In this document: positions 7,711 to 16,316 of the stretch, piece after piece
Layout: every line of letters begins with the position of its first letter
Position numbering within the stretch: position 1 is the first letter of the stretch
Assembly: GCA_017444065.1 (NCBI GenBank)
Contig: JAFSXJ010000111.1
Coordinates: 1-32,544 of the forward strand
From: Paludibacteraceae bacterium
GTDB taxonomy: Bacteria > Bacteroidota > Bacteroidia > Bacteroidales > Paludibacteraceae
Length of the DNA: 32,544 nt
Direction: 5' to 3'
Position numbers and translations under genes: made by a program
The notes under the pieces: model-generated
The model's database searches: none
What the model saw: only the letters and a program-made list of their open reading frames with translations
Told to the model about the DNA's origin: nothing

Positions 7711-9129
7711 ATGAAAAACATCACATGTTTCGTTCCGTTCCAGTCGGAACAACAAGTTCAAGCCACCCTGCAGAACCTGAGCAAACAGGAGCTGGTGGCA
7801 GAGGTTCACCAGATCAAAGGGGACATCCGTTCAACGGAGAACGTCCGGTTCATGGCGGCACACAGCCATACGCCGTACACACTGATTTATACGAAGTTTA
7901 CCAACCTGTCGTTCGTACTGTTCGCATTGGAGCGAATGGAGGCGCTGATGGAGGACACCGGTGCTGCGATGGTCTATTCCGACCACTTCAACCAGTCGGG
8001 CAGCGTGCGTACGAACGCTCCGGTGATTGACTATCAGTTAGGCGCGCTGCGTGACGATTTTGATTTTGGCTCCGTTCTGTTCTACCGCACATCGGCTTTG
8101 CAGGAGGCGGTCAGCCGGATGGATGTGGACTATCAGTACGCCGGTCTGTACGACCTGCGTCTGAAGGTCAGCCAGAAAGGCGCGTTGGAGCATATCAACG
8201 AATATCTGTATTACGATGTGGAGCTTGACACCCGCAAGTCCGGCGAGAAGCTGTTCGACTATGTGGACCCCAAGAACCGCGGCGTGCAGATTGAGATGGA
8301 GAAAGCCGTGACGCGTCACCTCAAGGACATAGGCGGCTATCTGGAGCCGAACTTCAAGGATGTGGATATGACAGCTGGCGGATTTGAGTACGAGGCATCG
8401 GTGGTTATCCCGTGCAAGAACCGCGTACGTACCATCGACACCGCTATCCGCAGTGCGCTCAGCCAGAAGGTGAAAGCGCCGTACAAATACAACGTTATCG
8501 TGGTGGATGACAACAGCGAAGACGGCACAGTGGATAAAATCAAGGCTATCGTGGCGGAAGGTCATGACAACCTTATTTATATAGCCCAGGACAAGTCGTG
8601 GCACGCCATCGGTGGCAACTGGAATGTGGCTTTGCACCACCCGAAATGCGGACGCTTCGCCATCCAGCTGGACAGCGATGATACTTATTTCGACGAGAAC
8701 ACCGTGCAGAAGTTCATCGATGCTTTCCATGAGCAGAACTGCGCCATGGTGGTCGGCACCTACCGGATGACCGACTTCGACGGCAACATCCTGCCTCCGG
8801 GCATAATCGACCACCGCGAGTGGACGCCCGACAACGGCCGTAACAACGCCCTCCGCATCAACGGTCTGGGTGCGCCGCGCGGGTTCTATACGCCTATGCT
8901 CCGCCGGATTAACTTCCCGACAACCAAGTACGGCGAGGATTATGCAGTCGGACTGCGCGTGAGCCGCGAGTATCAGATTGGCCGTATCTACGACGTGGTG
9001 TACAACTGCCGTCGTTGGGACGACAACTCTGACGCCAACTGCGACCTCATCGCAATGAATAACAACAACTTCTACAAGGACCGCATCCGTACCTGGGAAC
9101 TCAAGGCACGTATCGCAATGAATCGCTAA
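7711..9129 (+). CDS. Family 2 glycosyltransferase (GT-A fold)
   Basis: 472 residues, no signal peptide, no clear membrane segment, so probably cytoplasmic. Residues 225-440 form a GT-A glycosyltransferase: ASVVIPCKNRVRTIDTAIRS, VIVVDDNSEDGTVDKI (nucleotide-binding strand) and AIQLDSDDTYF, with the metal-binding DxD as Asp-Ser-Asp. Later comes KYGEDYAVGLRVS, whose acidic pair is at the usual position of the catalytic base. Residues 1-200 look like a second, degenerate copy of the fold (FMAAHSHTPYTLIYTKFTN, AAMVYSDHF). The donor and acceptor sugars cannot be told. It sits between an amino-sugar-type enzyme and a SpoIID-like wall protein, which suggests a role in envelope glycan metabolism, but this is only inference from context. 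Confidence 0.85.
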   Translation: MKNITCFVPFQSEQQVQATLQNLSKQELVAEVHQIKGDIRSTENVRFMAAHSHTPYTLIYTKFTNLSFVLFALERMEALMEDTGAAMVYSDHFNQSGSVRTNAPVIDYQLGALRDDFDFGSVLFYRTSALQEAVSRMDVDYQYAGLYDLRLKVSQKGALEHINEYLYYDVELDTRKSGEKLFDYVDPKNRGVQIEMEKAVTRHLKDIGGYLEPNFKDVDMTAGGFEYEASVVIPCKNRVRTIDTAIRSALSQKVKAPYKYNVIVVDDNSEDGTVDKIKAIVAEGHDNLIYIAQDKSWHAIGGNWNVALHHPKCGRFAIQLDSDDTYFDENTVQKFIDAFHEQNCAMVVGTYRMTDFDGNILPPGIIDHREWTPDNGRNNALRINGLGAPRGFYTPMLRRINFPTTKYGEDYAVGLRVSREYQIGRIYDVVYNCRRWDDNSDANCDLIAMNNNNFYKDRIRTWELKARIAMNR

Positions 9130-9232
9130 TTTTTGGTTTCTTTTGGCTTCTTTTTGATTTTGGTTCGGTCATTATGCCCCACATAACTCCCTCACCAGAA
9201 ATCAAAAATCTGCTCAAAACAAACTCAAAAAT

Positions 9233-9259
9233 ATGAATACACCCAATTTACAAATATGA
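9233..9259 (+). other. Eight-codon upstream reading frame before the SpoIID-like gene
   Basis: ATG at 9233 opens MNTPNLQI and stops at TGA 9257-9259, which overlaps the ATG of the next gene (9256-9258) by two bases. Such an ATGA junction could couple translation. The region 9130-9255 is otherwise AT-rich, and I see no clear TAnnTTTG box. Confidence 0.25.
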
Positions 9260-10359
9260 ATGTAAGAGTAGGTATCATGACTGCACCGCACATCTCGTGC
9301 GAGCAACGCCCCGAAGGAGTGTTGCTCCACGATGTGCGCATCGGTATAGGCTTCCACTGGGACCGCACGGAGGATCAGCTCTTCGAAGGCACAATGGAGA
9401 TTCGCGACAACGCTGACGGCACACAGACCGCCATCAACACCCTGGATGTAGAGGACTATCTGAGTTCGGTCATCACCTCGGAGATGTCCGCCACCTCGTC
9501 GCTCGAACTGCTGAAGGCGCATGCCGTCATCTCCCGTTCGTGGCTGTTGCGGCCGATGTTGAACAAGGCGGATGCACCAGCCAAACTTGGCTGGTCCGAC
9601 ACCCCTGACCGCCGCATCGTGTGGTACGAGCGTGACGCCCATGTGGGCTTCGACGTCTGTGCGGATGACCATTGCCAGCGTTACGAAGGTATCACCCGCC
9701 GCGACGCCCATCCCGAGGCGGCGGCGCGTGTCCGTGCAGCCGTGGAGGCGACACGCGGCATGGTGCTCGTAGACCCGACGGACAACGACGCCATATGCGA
9801 CACGCGGTTCTACAAGTCCTGCGGCGGACGCACGGAGCTCTTTGAGAACGCCTGGGCGCCGCATCACTATCGGTATCTGGAGAGCGTGGAGTGTCCGTAC
9901 TGCAATACCAAGGATGCCCGCGTGCTGTCCCAGGTGCTCAACAACTATGACCAGGAGACGCAGGACTTCTATCGCTGGACGGTGCGTTACAAGGCTGACG
10001 AACTGGCTGCGATCATCCGCGACAGGTCGGGAATAGACTTCGGCGATATATTGGAGTTGAAGCCTGTCAAGCGCGGTCCGAGCGGACGAATATACGAACT
10101 GGAGATAATCGGCAGCAAGCATCGGATGGTTGTGGGCAAGGAACTGGAGATACGCAAGTGGCTGAGCCGTACGCACCTGTACAGTTCCGCATTCGATGTG
10201 GAGCGTGACGGGACGGACTTTGTGCTTCGCGGCAAAGGCTGGGGACACGGCGTAGGTCTCTGCCAGATTGGTGCCGCCGTTATGGCGGACAAAGGCTTCA
10301 GTTATGAGCAGATACTGACGCATTATTTCCCCGGAGCAGAATTGAAGAGAATAATCTAA
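9256..10359 (+). CDS. SpoIID/LytB domain protein
   Basis: 367 residues matching the SpoIID/LytB family, whose sporulation member is a peptidoglycan lytic transglycosylase acting on glycan strands stripped of stem peptides. The core motif is VEDYLSSVITSEMSATSSLELLKAHAVISRSW (residues about 65-97), where the Glu of SEM corresponds to the catalytic Glu of SpoIID. The C-terminal signature is GKGWGHGVGLCQIGAAVMADKG followed by ILTHYFPGAEL. A Cys pair (CGG and CPYC) lies between. No signal peptide is visible, which is unusual for an enzyme acting on the cell wall. The next gene starts 4 bases after its stop, so it heads the operon with the OmpA-type and T9SS cargo genes. A palindromic element at 9576-9595 encodes APAKLGW just after the core motif. 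Confidence 0.87.
   Translation: MNVRVGIMTAPHISCEQRPEGVLLHDVRIGIGFHWDRTEDQLFEGTMEIRDNADGTQTAINTLDVEDYLSSVITSEMSATSSLELLKAHAVISRSWLLRPMLNKADAPAKLGWSDTPDRRIVWYERDAHVGFDVCADDHCQRYEGITRRDAHPEAAARVRAAVEATRGMVLVDPTDNDAICDTRFYKSCGGRTELFENAWAPHHYRYLESVECPYCNTKDARVLSQVLNNYDQETQDFYRWTVRYKADELAAIIRDRSGIDFGDILELKPVKRGPSGRIYELEIIGSKHRMVVGKELEIRKWLSRTHLYSSAFDVERDGTDFVLRGKGWGHGVGLCQIGAAVMADKGFSYEQILTHYFPGAELKRII
9576..9595. repeat. Palindromic element copy inside the SpoIID-like gene
   Basis: Arms ACCAGCCAA (9576-9584) and TTGGCTGGT (9587-9595) surround AC: a perfect 9-base-arm palindrome, in frame, reading APAKLGW. The central 14 bases are identical to those of the copy in the thioesterase gene at 28998-29011. 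Confidence 0.7.
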
Positions 10360-10363
10360 TACC

Positions 10364-12028
10364 ATGAGATACCATTTACACATCGCGCTGTCCGCCGTTG
10401 TGGTCCTCATGACGGCAGTGCAGAGCAGGGCTGAGGTTCCCGCTAACGTACGTGAGGAGTTCCGTATGACGGCACCGCTGGTGACTGACCGGCAGGAGCA
10501 GCATGAGACGCTGCCGCAGGTAGCCGCATCGGCAGACAGCCTCGTACGCGTCACCACGAAGTACCTGCACACATACATCGACACCATCCGTGTCGTGCGC
10601 TATAGCGAGGACAGTATTCCCCGTACTGACACCATCATCACTTTTGCGGACTCTACCGACCGCAAGGGGCATTATGTGCAGGCGTACATCGGTGGCGGAT
10701 ACGGTTCGATAGGTTTCCGTCTTGCCGAAGGACACGGCGGAAAGGTCAGCGGCTTCGCCACAGGACGTGTGCAGGCGCAGTACGCCTACTTCTTCCACCC
10801 GAACTGGGGTATAGGTGCAGGCTTGTGGTTCGAGAACCTGTCCTCCACCGCCTCGCTGGCGAACGGAATGGACTACACGGACTTTGTGTTCCTTGACCGC
10901 ATCGACACCAATGGCGAGCCGCATTACAACCATACCGCGCGCGTCTATGGATGGAAGGAGCGTGCTACGCTGTATAACCTCGCTATTCCCGTATCCTTGC
11001 AGACGCAGTGGTGGAACGAGGCGGGAGAGCTTGGCATATTCGGTGCCATAGGTGTCGCGCCGGCTTTTGCCGTGGTGCAGAACTACCGGCTGATTGAGGG
11101 CGATGTGGAGCATTACGGCGTCTATCCCAACTGGGGACTGACGCTGGACGGCATGGCAGACCATGAGTATGCGCGCAACACCGACAATCCCGACCTGTAC
11201 ACGGCCAAGCCGACCGCGAAAGGCAAGATGGAGGTCTCCCCGATGGCTACGGTGTTTGCCGAAGTCGGAGCACTGGTCAACCTGACGCGACAACTGGATA
11301 TGATGATTGGTCTGTACGGGCATTTCACGCCGAACAATGTCGTGACAGAGACCTTGGTGTCGCAATACCTGCCGGCAGACGCCGGTGAGGATGCGCCACC
11401 GTTCGGATGGGGACCCGAACAGCGAGTGGGACCGACCACCTTCATGGATGAGTACAAAGGACTATATGCCACATCGCTGCGAGAGGGAAAGACCTATCCG
11501 TGGGCGGTTGGACTGAAGATCGGTCTGCATTGGCACCACTTCGACAAGCCCAAGAGCCATACCGAGCAGAACTACGACTACTTCTTCCGTCCGGACACAA
11601 CCTACCGTACCGTAGAACGGCTGGAGACGGAAGTGGTGGAGCGTATCGATACCTTCAAACGGGCACCCAAACTGGAGATTAAACTCATACAGAAGAAGGT
11701 GGACAAACTCAACAAGATTTACTTTGCCTTCGACAGCTACAGCCTGAACAACAAGTCGAAGAAATACCTCCGCGACATCTATGCCATCCTCAAGGAAGTG
11801 CCGAACCATATCATCATCGGTGGGCATGCCTCGGAGGAAGGTCAAGTGGAGTACAACGAGCAACTGGCGCTTCATCGTGCAACAGCGGTCAAGAACTATC
11901 TGGTGCAGCTGGGAATACCCGAGCCGCAACTCGAGGTGAAGAACTACGGTGCACGCGTGGCGAACGAGGAACGTGTGGATAACAACATATCCCTTGACCG
12001 GCGCGTGGAAATTATTATAGTGGAATAA
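10364..12028 (+). CDS. OmpA-type outer membrane protein, first copy
   Basis: 554 residues. Residues 1-23 are a signal peptide (LHIALSAVVVLMTAVQSRA). Residues about 100-420 look like an outer membrane beta-barrel, with alternating aromatic strands such as GHYVQAYIGGGYGSIGF, QAQYAYFFHPNWGIGAGLWF and TYPWAVGLKIGLHWHHF. Residues 440-554 are an OmpA C-terminal, peptidoglycan-binding domain (KIYFAFDSYSLNN, IIIGGHASEEG, NEQLALHRATAVKNYL, SLDRRVEIIIVE). It should tie the outer membrane to the wall. The start is 4 bases after the SpoIID-like gene and the stop is 12 bases before the T9SS cargo, so they form one operon. It is a clear paralogue of the gene at 14484-16049, with the same order of domains and matching strand motifs. 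Confidence 0.92.
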   Translation: MRYHLHIALSAVVVLMTAVQSRAEVPANVREEFRMTAPLVTDRQEQHETLPQVAASADSLVRVTTKYLHTYIDTIRVVRYSEDSIPRTDTIITFADSTDRKGHYVQAYIGGGYGSIGFRLAEGHGGKVSGFATGRVQAQYAYFFHPNWGIGAGLWFENLSSTASLANGMDYTDFVFLDRIDTNGEPHYNHTARVYGWKERATLYNLAIPVSLQTQWWNEAGELGIFGAIGVAPAFAVVQNYRLIEGDVEHYGVYPNWGLTLDGMADHEYARNTDNPDLYTAKPTAKGKMEVSPMATVFAEVGALVNLTRQLDMMIGLYGHFTPNNVVTETLVSQYLPADAGEDAPPFGWGPEQRVGPTTFMDEYKGLYATSLREGKTYPWAVGLKIGLHWHHFDKPKSHTEQNYDYFFRPDTTYRTVERLETEVVERIDTFKRAPKLEIKLIQKKVDKLNKIYFAFDSYSLNNKSKKYLRDIYAILKEVPNHIIIGGHASEEGQVEYNEQLALHRATAVKNYLVQLGIPEPQLEVKNYGARVANEERVDNNISLDRRVEIIIVE

Positions 12029-12040
12029 AATTGTACAGCC

Positions 12041-14494
12041 ATGAAAACAGTCAAGCATATTATCCTCGCAGTACTGTGTCTGGTGTCGGCAACGATGTCA
12101 GCAAGGCAGTTCGAGCAGGGCGAGAAAATCTATGTCAATGCCGACCAGTCGTTTCACGACGGGTGTTTCAACTGGGCGAAGGACGGCGCAAAGATCTTCC
12201 TGTATGTTTGGAAAAAGACAGGAACGACGGACAGCGGCGCACAGTGGATAACCCTTGCTGTGGAGAGCGGCAGCCTGTTCAGCGGAAGCATGCCTGCAGG
12301 TGACTTCAACAGGTGTATCGTCATCCGCGGTACGTCTGCCGATTGGTCTGGCAAGTGGAACCAGACAGGTGACTTGACGTTCCCCGAAGTGTCCGACAGG
12401 AATTACATCAGCAAGTTCTGGGAAGGCGGAACGGAAGCCGACTGGCTGACGTATGCTCCCGCGGCGGATAAGATTGGTGCGTTTGCCAAGTCTGTCACGG
12501 CGGAGGACATCCATATCTGCTCATCTGCTTTGGGTGGACCGTATTCCCTGCACGTCAAGCTGAAATCAGGCAAGTCTGACTATGACTACGACAACGTGCA
12601 GTGCCACGGCTGGTACAAGAGTTCCGACGGCAATACATGGACCTCGGTGGACGCCTATGCCGGCAATGCAAGGGACGGGGAGAATGACAAGGATATAATC
12701 AACAATGTCCTGCCGTCCTCCGGCACGGTGTATTACTATCTCCATTCAGCGAAGAAAGCGGGATGCCGATTGCTCAAGATTGTTCCAGACGCTACGGGGT
12801 GTGACCTGGACTGCACCATCACCTCGTTTGAGGTGGCATGCTCGGAGGTCAATGCCAATGATACGACCTACACCTTGGACGGCATGGTGGCATTCGGCGA
12901 GCCGAACGGTGATCTCGTCATCACCTGTGACGGCAAGTCCACAACCATCAAGGCGGCTGACGCAAGGAGCCCGCAGACATTCTCCATCCCTGGCTTGCGG
13001 GCAGCCACAAGCAACGGAAAGACAACAACCGCACAGGCGAAGTTCACGGGGAATGCCGGATGCAGCAAGACAAAAACATTTACCGTGCCGAATGCCAAGC
13101 AGGGTATTGTTTATACCTACTTGGATGTTCCTCTTGGCGAAACAACGCCGCTCAATCCCTCGGGAGCGAACTACGCGAACGAGCACAAGTGGTATATTGA
13201 TGGCGTTGAGCAGCCTGACATGCAAGGTGCTCAGACCAGCATCCCATACGACGAGCCCAACACCACCCTGTACACCTATCGCGAGTTCAATCCGCCAGCA
13301 GGCGATATGAACGACATGTTGGACAACGGCGGCTATGAGCAGGCGGACGCCAATGTGTACAAGACTTCGCCCATCAGCGAATACGACTTCTGGGGCAAGT
13401 ATGACAACGCTGCAACGCCAACTGACTACTATGCTGCCCATGTAGGGGCAAGCAACGGATTTGCCGTCGTGCAGAGTGCCAACAATTTTGCCGGCACGTA
13501 CGCCAAGGTCACACCGCGAGAGGGCAGTTTCTTCGCGCTGTTCGACGCTGCGTCGGGCAGTACCATGGCGGGAAAGAAGGCTTGGTTCGCAACAACAGCC
13601 AACAACCCGAACCTCAAGTTGCAGAAGGGCACAACCTACCTCTTCTCTTTCTGGGCGGCGAACATCAACAACTACGGCGAGATGGACAATGCAGCCAAAC
13701 TGCAGTTCCAGATTGAGTACAACGGCAAGACCGTCAAGCTCGGCGAGCCGCTGGACCTGAACAAAGCCGACTTTCGTAATAACCGCTGGCACCAGTGCTC
13801 ATCGACGTTCTATGCGGATGCCGATGCCGCGACTGTCACCATCTCTGTGGTCAACCTGAATAACAACAGCCTGAACATCGGCAACGACTTTGCACTCGAC
13901 GACATACAGTTCCGTGCCGTCAGCAGCGTGTCGCGTGCAGTACGCATCCAGCAGGTGTTCGTGGTGCAGACGTATAACCCCTGTGTTGACGGACGCATAT
14001 TCCGCAAGTGGGACAATGTGCTGTTTGTCAACAACGGCGACAGCATCTATACGGCGTACCAGTGGTACAAGAACGACCAGAAGATGAACGGCGAGACGCT
14101 GCAACGGCTCTATACCGCTTCAACGCCGATGGCGGGTACAACCGACCTCTATCATTGTGTGGCGACGCGTAAGGACGGAACGACAGATAAGTTCTGCGCG
14201 CACATGTTCAACGATTTTCCGGAGTCACGTCTGCATGCCGCCATCGGGGATATAGCCGCCGACGGCATCTCAGTAGCACCCACACAACTTGCTGCCGGAC
14301 AATCCGTTACCGTCTGCAAGACCTTTGCCAGTGCAGTGCATGCCACACTGCTGACCCTGACCGGACAGACAATCAGTACAACCGTTCTCTACGATGAGAC
14401 GAACACCATAACCATGCCCGCCACGGCAGGATTGTACCTGCTGAGGCTGCAAAGTACAAACGTGCAAAGAACAGTTAAGATCAATGTGTTGTAA
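12041..14494 (+). CDS. T9SS-exported surface protein, short paralogue of the giant protein
   Basis: 817 residues. A signal peptide (KHIILAVLCLVSATMSA) leads into an N-terminal domain (FEQGEKIYVNADQSFHDGCF). Residues about 253-358 form one A-type module with a Cys pair (CDLDCTITSFEVACSE to GNAGCSKTKTFTVP). Residues about 425-630 are a galactose-binding-like beta-sandwich (SFFALFDAASGS, YLFSFWAANINNYGEMDNAA, IGNDFALDDIQF). The end (LLTLTGQTISTT, AGLYLLRLQSTNVQRTVKIN) is a type A T9SS sorting domain. Every part has a counterpart in the 3712-residue protein at 16317-27455. I infer a surface-anchored binding or adhesion protein; the ligand is unknown. It overlaps the next gene by 11 bases, so translation is probably coupled. 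Confidence 0.88.
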   Translation: MKTVKHIILAVLCLVSATMSARQFEQGEKIYVNADQSFHDGCFNWAKDGAKIFLYVWKKTGTTDSGAQWITLAVESGSLFSGSMPAGDFNRCIVIRGTSADWSGKWNQTGDLTFPEVSDRNYISKFWEGGTEADWLTYAPAADKIGAFAKSVTAEDIHICSSALGGPYSLHVKLKSGKSDYDYDNVQCHGWYKSSDGNTWTSVDAYAGNARDGENDKDIINNVLPSSGTVYYYLHSAKKAGCRLLKIVPDATGCDLDCTITSFEVACSEVNANDTTYTLDGMVAFGEPNGDLVITCDGKSTTIKAADARSPQTFSIPGLRAATSNGKTTTAQAKFTGNAGCSKTKTFTVPNAKQGIVYTYLDVPLGETTPLNPSGANYANEHKWYIDGVEQPDMQGAQTSIPYDEPNTTLYTYREFNPPAGDMNDMLDNGGYEQADANVYKTSPISEYDFWGKYDNAATPTDYYAAHVGASNGFAVVQSANNFAGTYAKVTPREGSFFALFDAASGSTMAGKKAWFATTANNPNLKLQKGTTYLFSFWAANINNYGEMDNAAKLQFQIEYNGKTVKLGEPLDLNKADFRNNRWHQCSSTFYADADAATVTISVVNLNNNSLNIGNDFALDDIQFRAVSSVSRAVRIQQVFVVQTYNPCVDGRIFRKWDNVLFVNNGDSIYTAYQWYKNDQKMNGETLQRLYTASTPMAGTTDLYHCVATRKDGTTDKFCAHMFNDFPESRLHAAIGDIAADGISVAPTQLAAGQSVTVCKTFASAVHATLLTLTGQTISTTVLYDETNTITMPATAGLYLLRLQSTNVQRTVKINVL

Positions 14495-16049
14495 GAGAAT
14501 CATAGTAGCCATGCTGGCTCTCGGTGCTGCCATCGGCATACGGGCGCAGGAGGTTCTTGCGGGGCATGAACTGACCGAGGTTCGTCACTCTGAACGACGT
14601 ATCACGCTCCCGGGGGACGTCAGTTCAACCGACAGCCTTGTCGAGGTGCATATGCTCGACGTGAATACGTATGTGGACACCATGCGTACAGTCCGACAGA
14701 CCGAACGGCAGTTCACCCAGGCACCGGACTCGATGTGCCGTCGCGGGCATTATGTTCAGATTCATGCCGGTGCAGGATATGGCAATGTGGGCTACGGCTT
14801 ACTCAGAAAGGACCTGACCCATCCGACCGCTACGGGCTATGAAACGGGCGGTATATCTGCGGCGGTACAGTTGCAGTACGCTTATTTCTTCGTGCCCTAC
14901 GTGGGCATAGGCATAGGCTTGTGGCTGTCAGAATATACGTCCCACGGCTATCTGCAGGGCGACTTTGTTTATCCGGGTCAGTGGGATTCGGATGTTGACC
15001 CGTCGGGAGTGAGCAAGACGAGCGAGCAGTACACCCACCATACCACGGTACGCAACTGGCATGAGCGCCAGACCGTACATACCGCAGGACTGCCTGTATC
15101 ACTGCAGTTCCAGGCTTGGGGCAGACGGAACAAGGCGGGCTTCTTCCTCGCACTCGGGGCTGCACCGACATATACGGTCATGACAGGCTATCGGGTCATG
15201 CAGGGAGAGATTGAGCATTGGGGAATGTACCGCAACAATGCGGAGATTCACAATATGCACGAGTTCGGGACCATCGATTATGCAGGCAGGACAGGCACGC
15301 AGCACATCAGGCGATTCGCGGCTTCGACCTTTGCCGACCTCGGGCTCCTGATCCAGATGAGTCCGCACACCGACCTCTTGCTTGGCGTTTATGCTCATTA
15401 TGCACTATTGGATATGCAGGATGCCACGCCCGTTGACATCGGCTGGAAGGACGACCGCTTCCCGAATCTTGATGTGCAGGAGTACAACGGCATACTGGCG
15501 ACCAACTGCCTTAGCGACGGCGGACGCCTCCATCCTTGGCAGGCTGGCGTGAAGATTGGTCTGCACTGGCATAGTATTGCCAAACCGCGGACTGTAACGG
15601 TTATCGGGAACGACACGCTCCTGCACACCGTCGAGCGATATGACAGCGTCTGGACAACGCGCGTCGATACGCTCCAACGACATATGTACACTGCGGTCGA
15701 GCGCGTACAACAGCAGATTGACAGACTGAACCGCGTTTACTTCGAGTTTGACAGTCATGAACTGTCACCCGAGGCAATGCAGTCGCTGGACAAGATTGCC
15801 GAACAACTGAAAACCATACCCAACAAGGTGCTCATTGGCGGACATGCTTCTAAGGAAGGTACGCGCGCGCATAACGAACGCCTCGCAAGGAACCGTGCGC
15901 TCATGGTCAAGTACTATCTGGTTGACAAGGGAGTGCCCGCAACGCGGATGATCGTCAAGGACTATGGCTCAACTGTGTCCAACGCCATCAACCTCAGCGA
16001 CGACCTCGCGCTCGACAGACGCGCAGAGATTATTGTGCTCGAGGAATAA
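14484..16049 (+). CDS. OmpA-type outer membrane protein, second copy
   Basis: 521 residues. The ATG at 14484 lies inside the end of the upstream gene. It is preferred because it supplies a full signal peptide (MCCKRIIVAMLALGAAIGIRA); an internal Met at 14511 would leave it too short. The barrel region (about 90-385) shares its motifs with the first copy: RRGHYVQIHAGAGYGNVGYG, LQYAYFFVPYVGIGIGLW and HPWQAGVKIGLHWHS. The C-terminal OmpA domain (about 410-521) has RVYFEFDSHELSPEAM, LIGGHASKEG, NERLARNRALMVKYYL and ALDRRAEIIVLEE. It ends the tight operon and is followed by a hairpin-forming repeat and then the giant cargo gene, so it is placed as the partner of that protein, just as the first copy precedes the short cargo. 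Confidence 0.92.
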   Translation: MCCKRIIVAMLALGAAIGIRAQEVLAGHELTEVRHSERRITLPGDVSSTDSLVEVHMLDVNTYVDTMRTVRQTERQFTQAPDSMCRRGHYVQIHAGAGYGNVGYGLLRKDLTHPTATGYETGGISAAVQLQYAYFFVPYVGIGIGLWLSEYTSHGYLQGDFVYPGQWDSDVDPSGVSKTSEQYTHHTTVRNWHERQTVHTAGLPVSLQFQAWGRRNKAGFFLALGAAPTYTVMTGYRVMQGEIEHWGMYRNNAEIHNMHEFGTIDYAGRTGTQHIRRFAASTFADLGLLIQMSPHTDLLLGVYAHYALLDMQDATPVDIGWKDDRFPNLDVQEYNGILATNCLSDGGRLHPWQAGVKIGLHWHSIAKPRTVTVIGNDTLLHTVERYDSVWTTRVDTLQRHMYTAVERVQQQIDRLNRVYFEFDSHELSPEAMQSLDKIAEQLKTIPNKVLIGGHASKEGTRAHNERLARNRALMVKYYLVDKGVPATRMIVKDYGSTVSNAINLSDDLALDRRAEIIVLEE

Positions 16050-16060
16050 AAAAATGACAT

Positions 16061-16122
16061 TGCACTATTTGCACTTTCTGCACTTTGAGCGGGAAAGTGC
16101 AAATAGTGCAGAAAGTGCAAAG
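16061..16122. repeat. Mirrored 9-base tandem repeats forming a long hairpin
   Basis: Three 9-base units starting TGCACT (16061-16087) are followed by a 10-base turn and then three units starting GTGCA in the opposite orientation (16098-16124). Folded back, they pair over roughly 27 positions with a few mismatches. The element begins 11 bases after the stop of the second OmpA-type gene and could end its transcript. The remainder up to 16316 holds a short GTTAGTT repeat near 16188-16202 and no clear promoter box. Confidence 0.7.
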
Positions 16123-16316
16123 CAAAAAATTATAGCCCTGTCTCAACTGTATCATGTAAAAAGTCAGCCCAATTTGCCGAAGGCGAACGTTAGTTGTTAG
16201 TTATATATTCCTTACAGGTTCGCTAACCATTGTAGGGGGCAACGCGACCTCTGAAGCGGATTGAATCGGCATTAACCACAGTCGAAATATAGAAGCAAAA
16301 CATAACACCCACTGTC

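Noticed and set aside
9214-10587. A 457-residue minus-strand frame opposite the SpoIID-like gene and the start of the first OmpA-type gene
   Set aside because: No signal peptide, domain or family motif, and it lies across two well-supported plus-strand genes.
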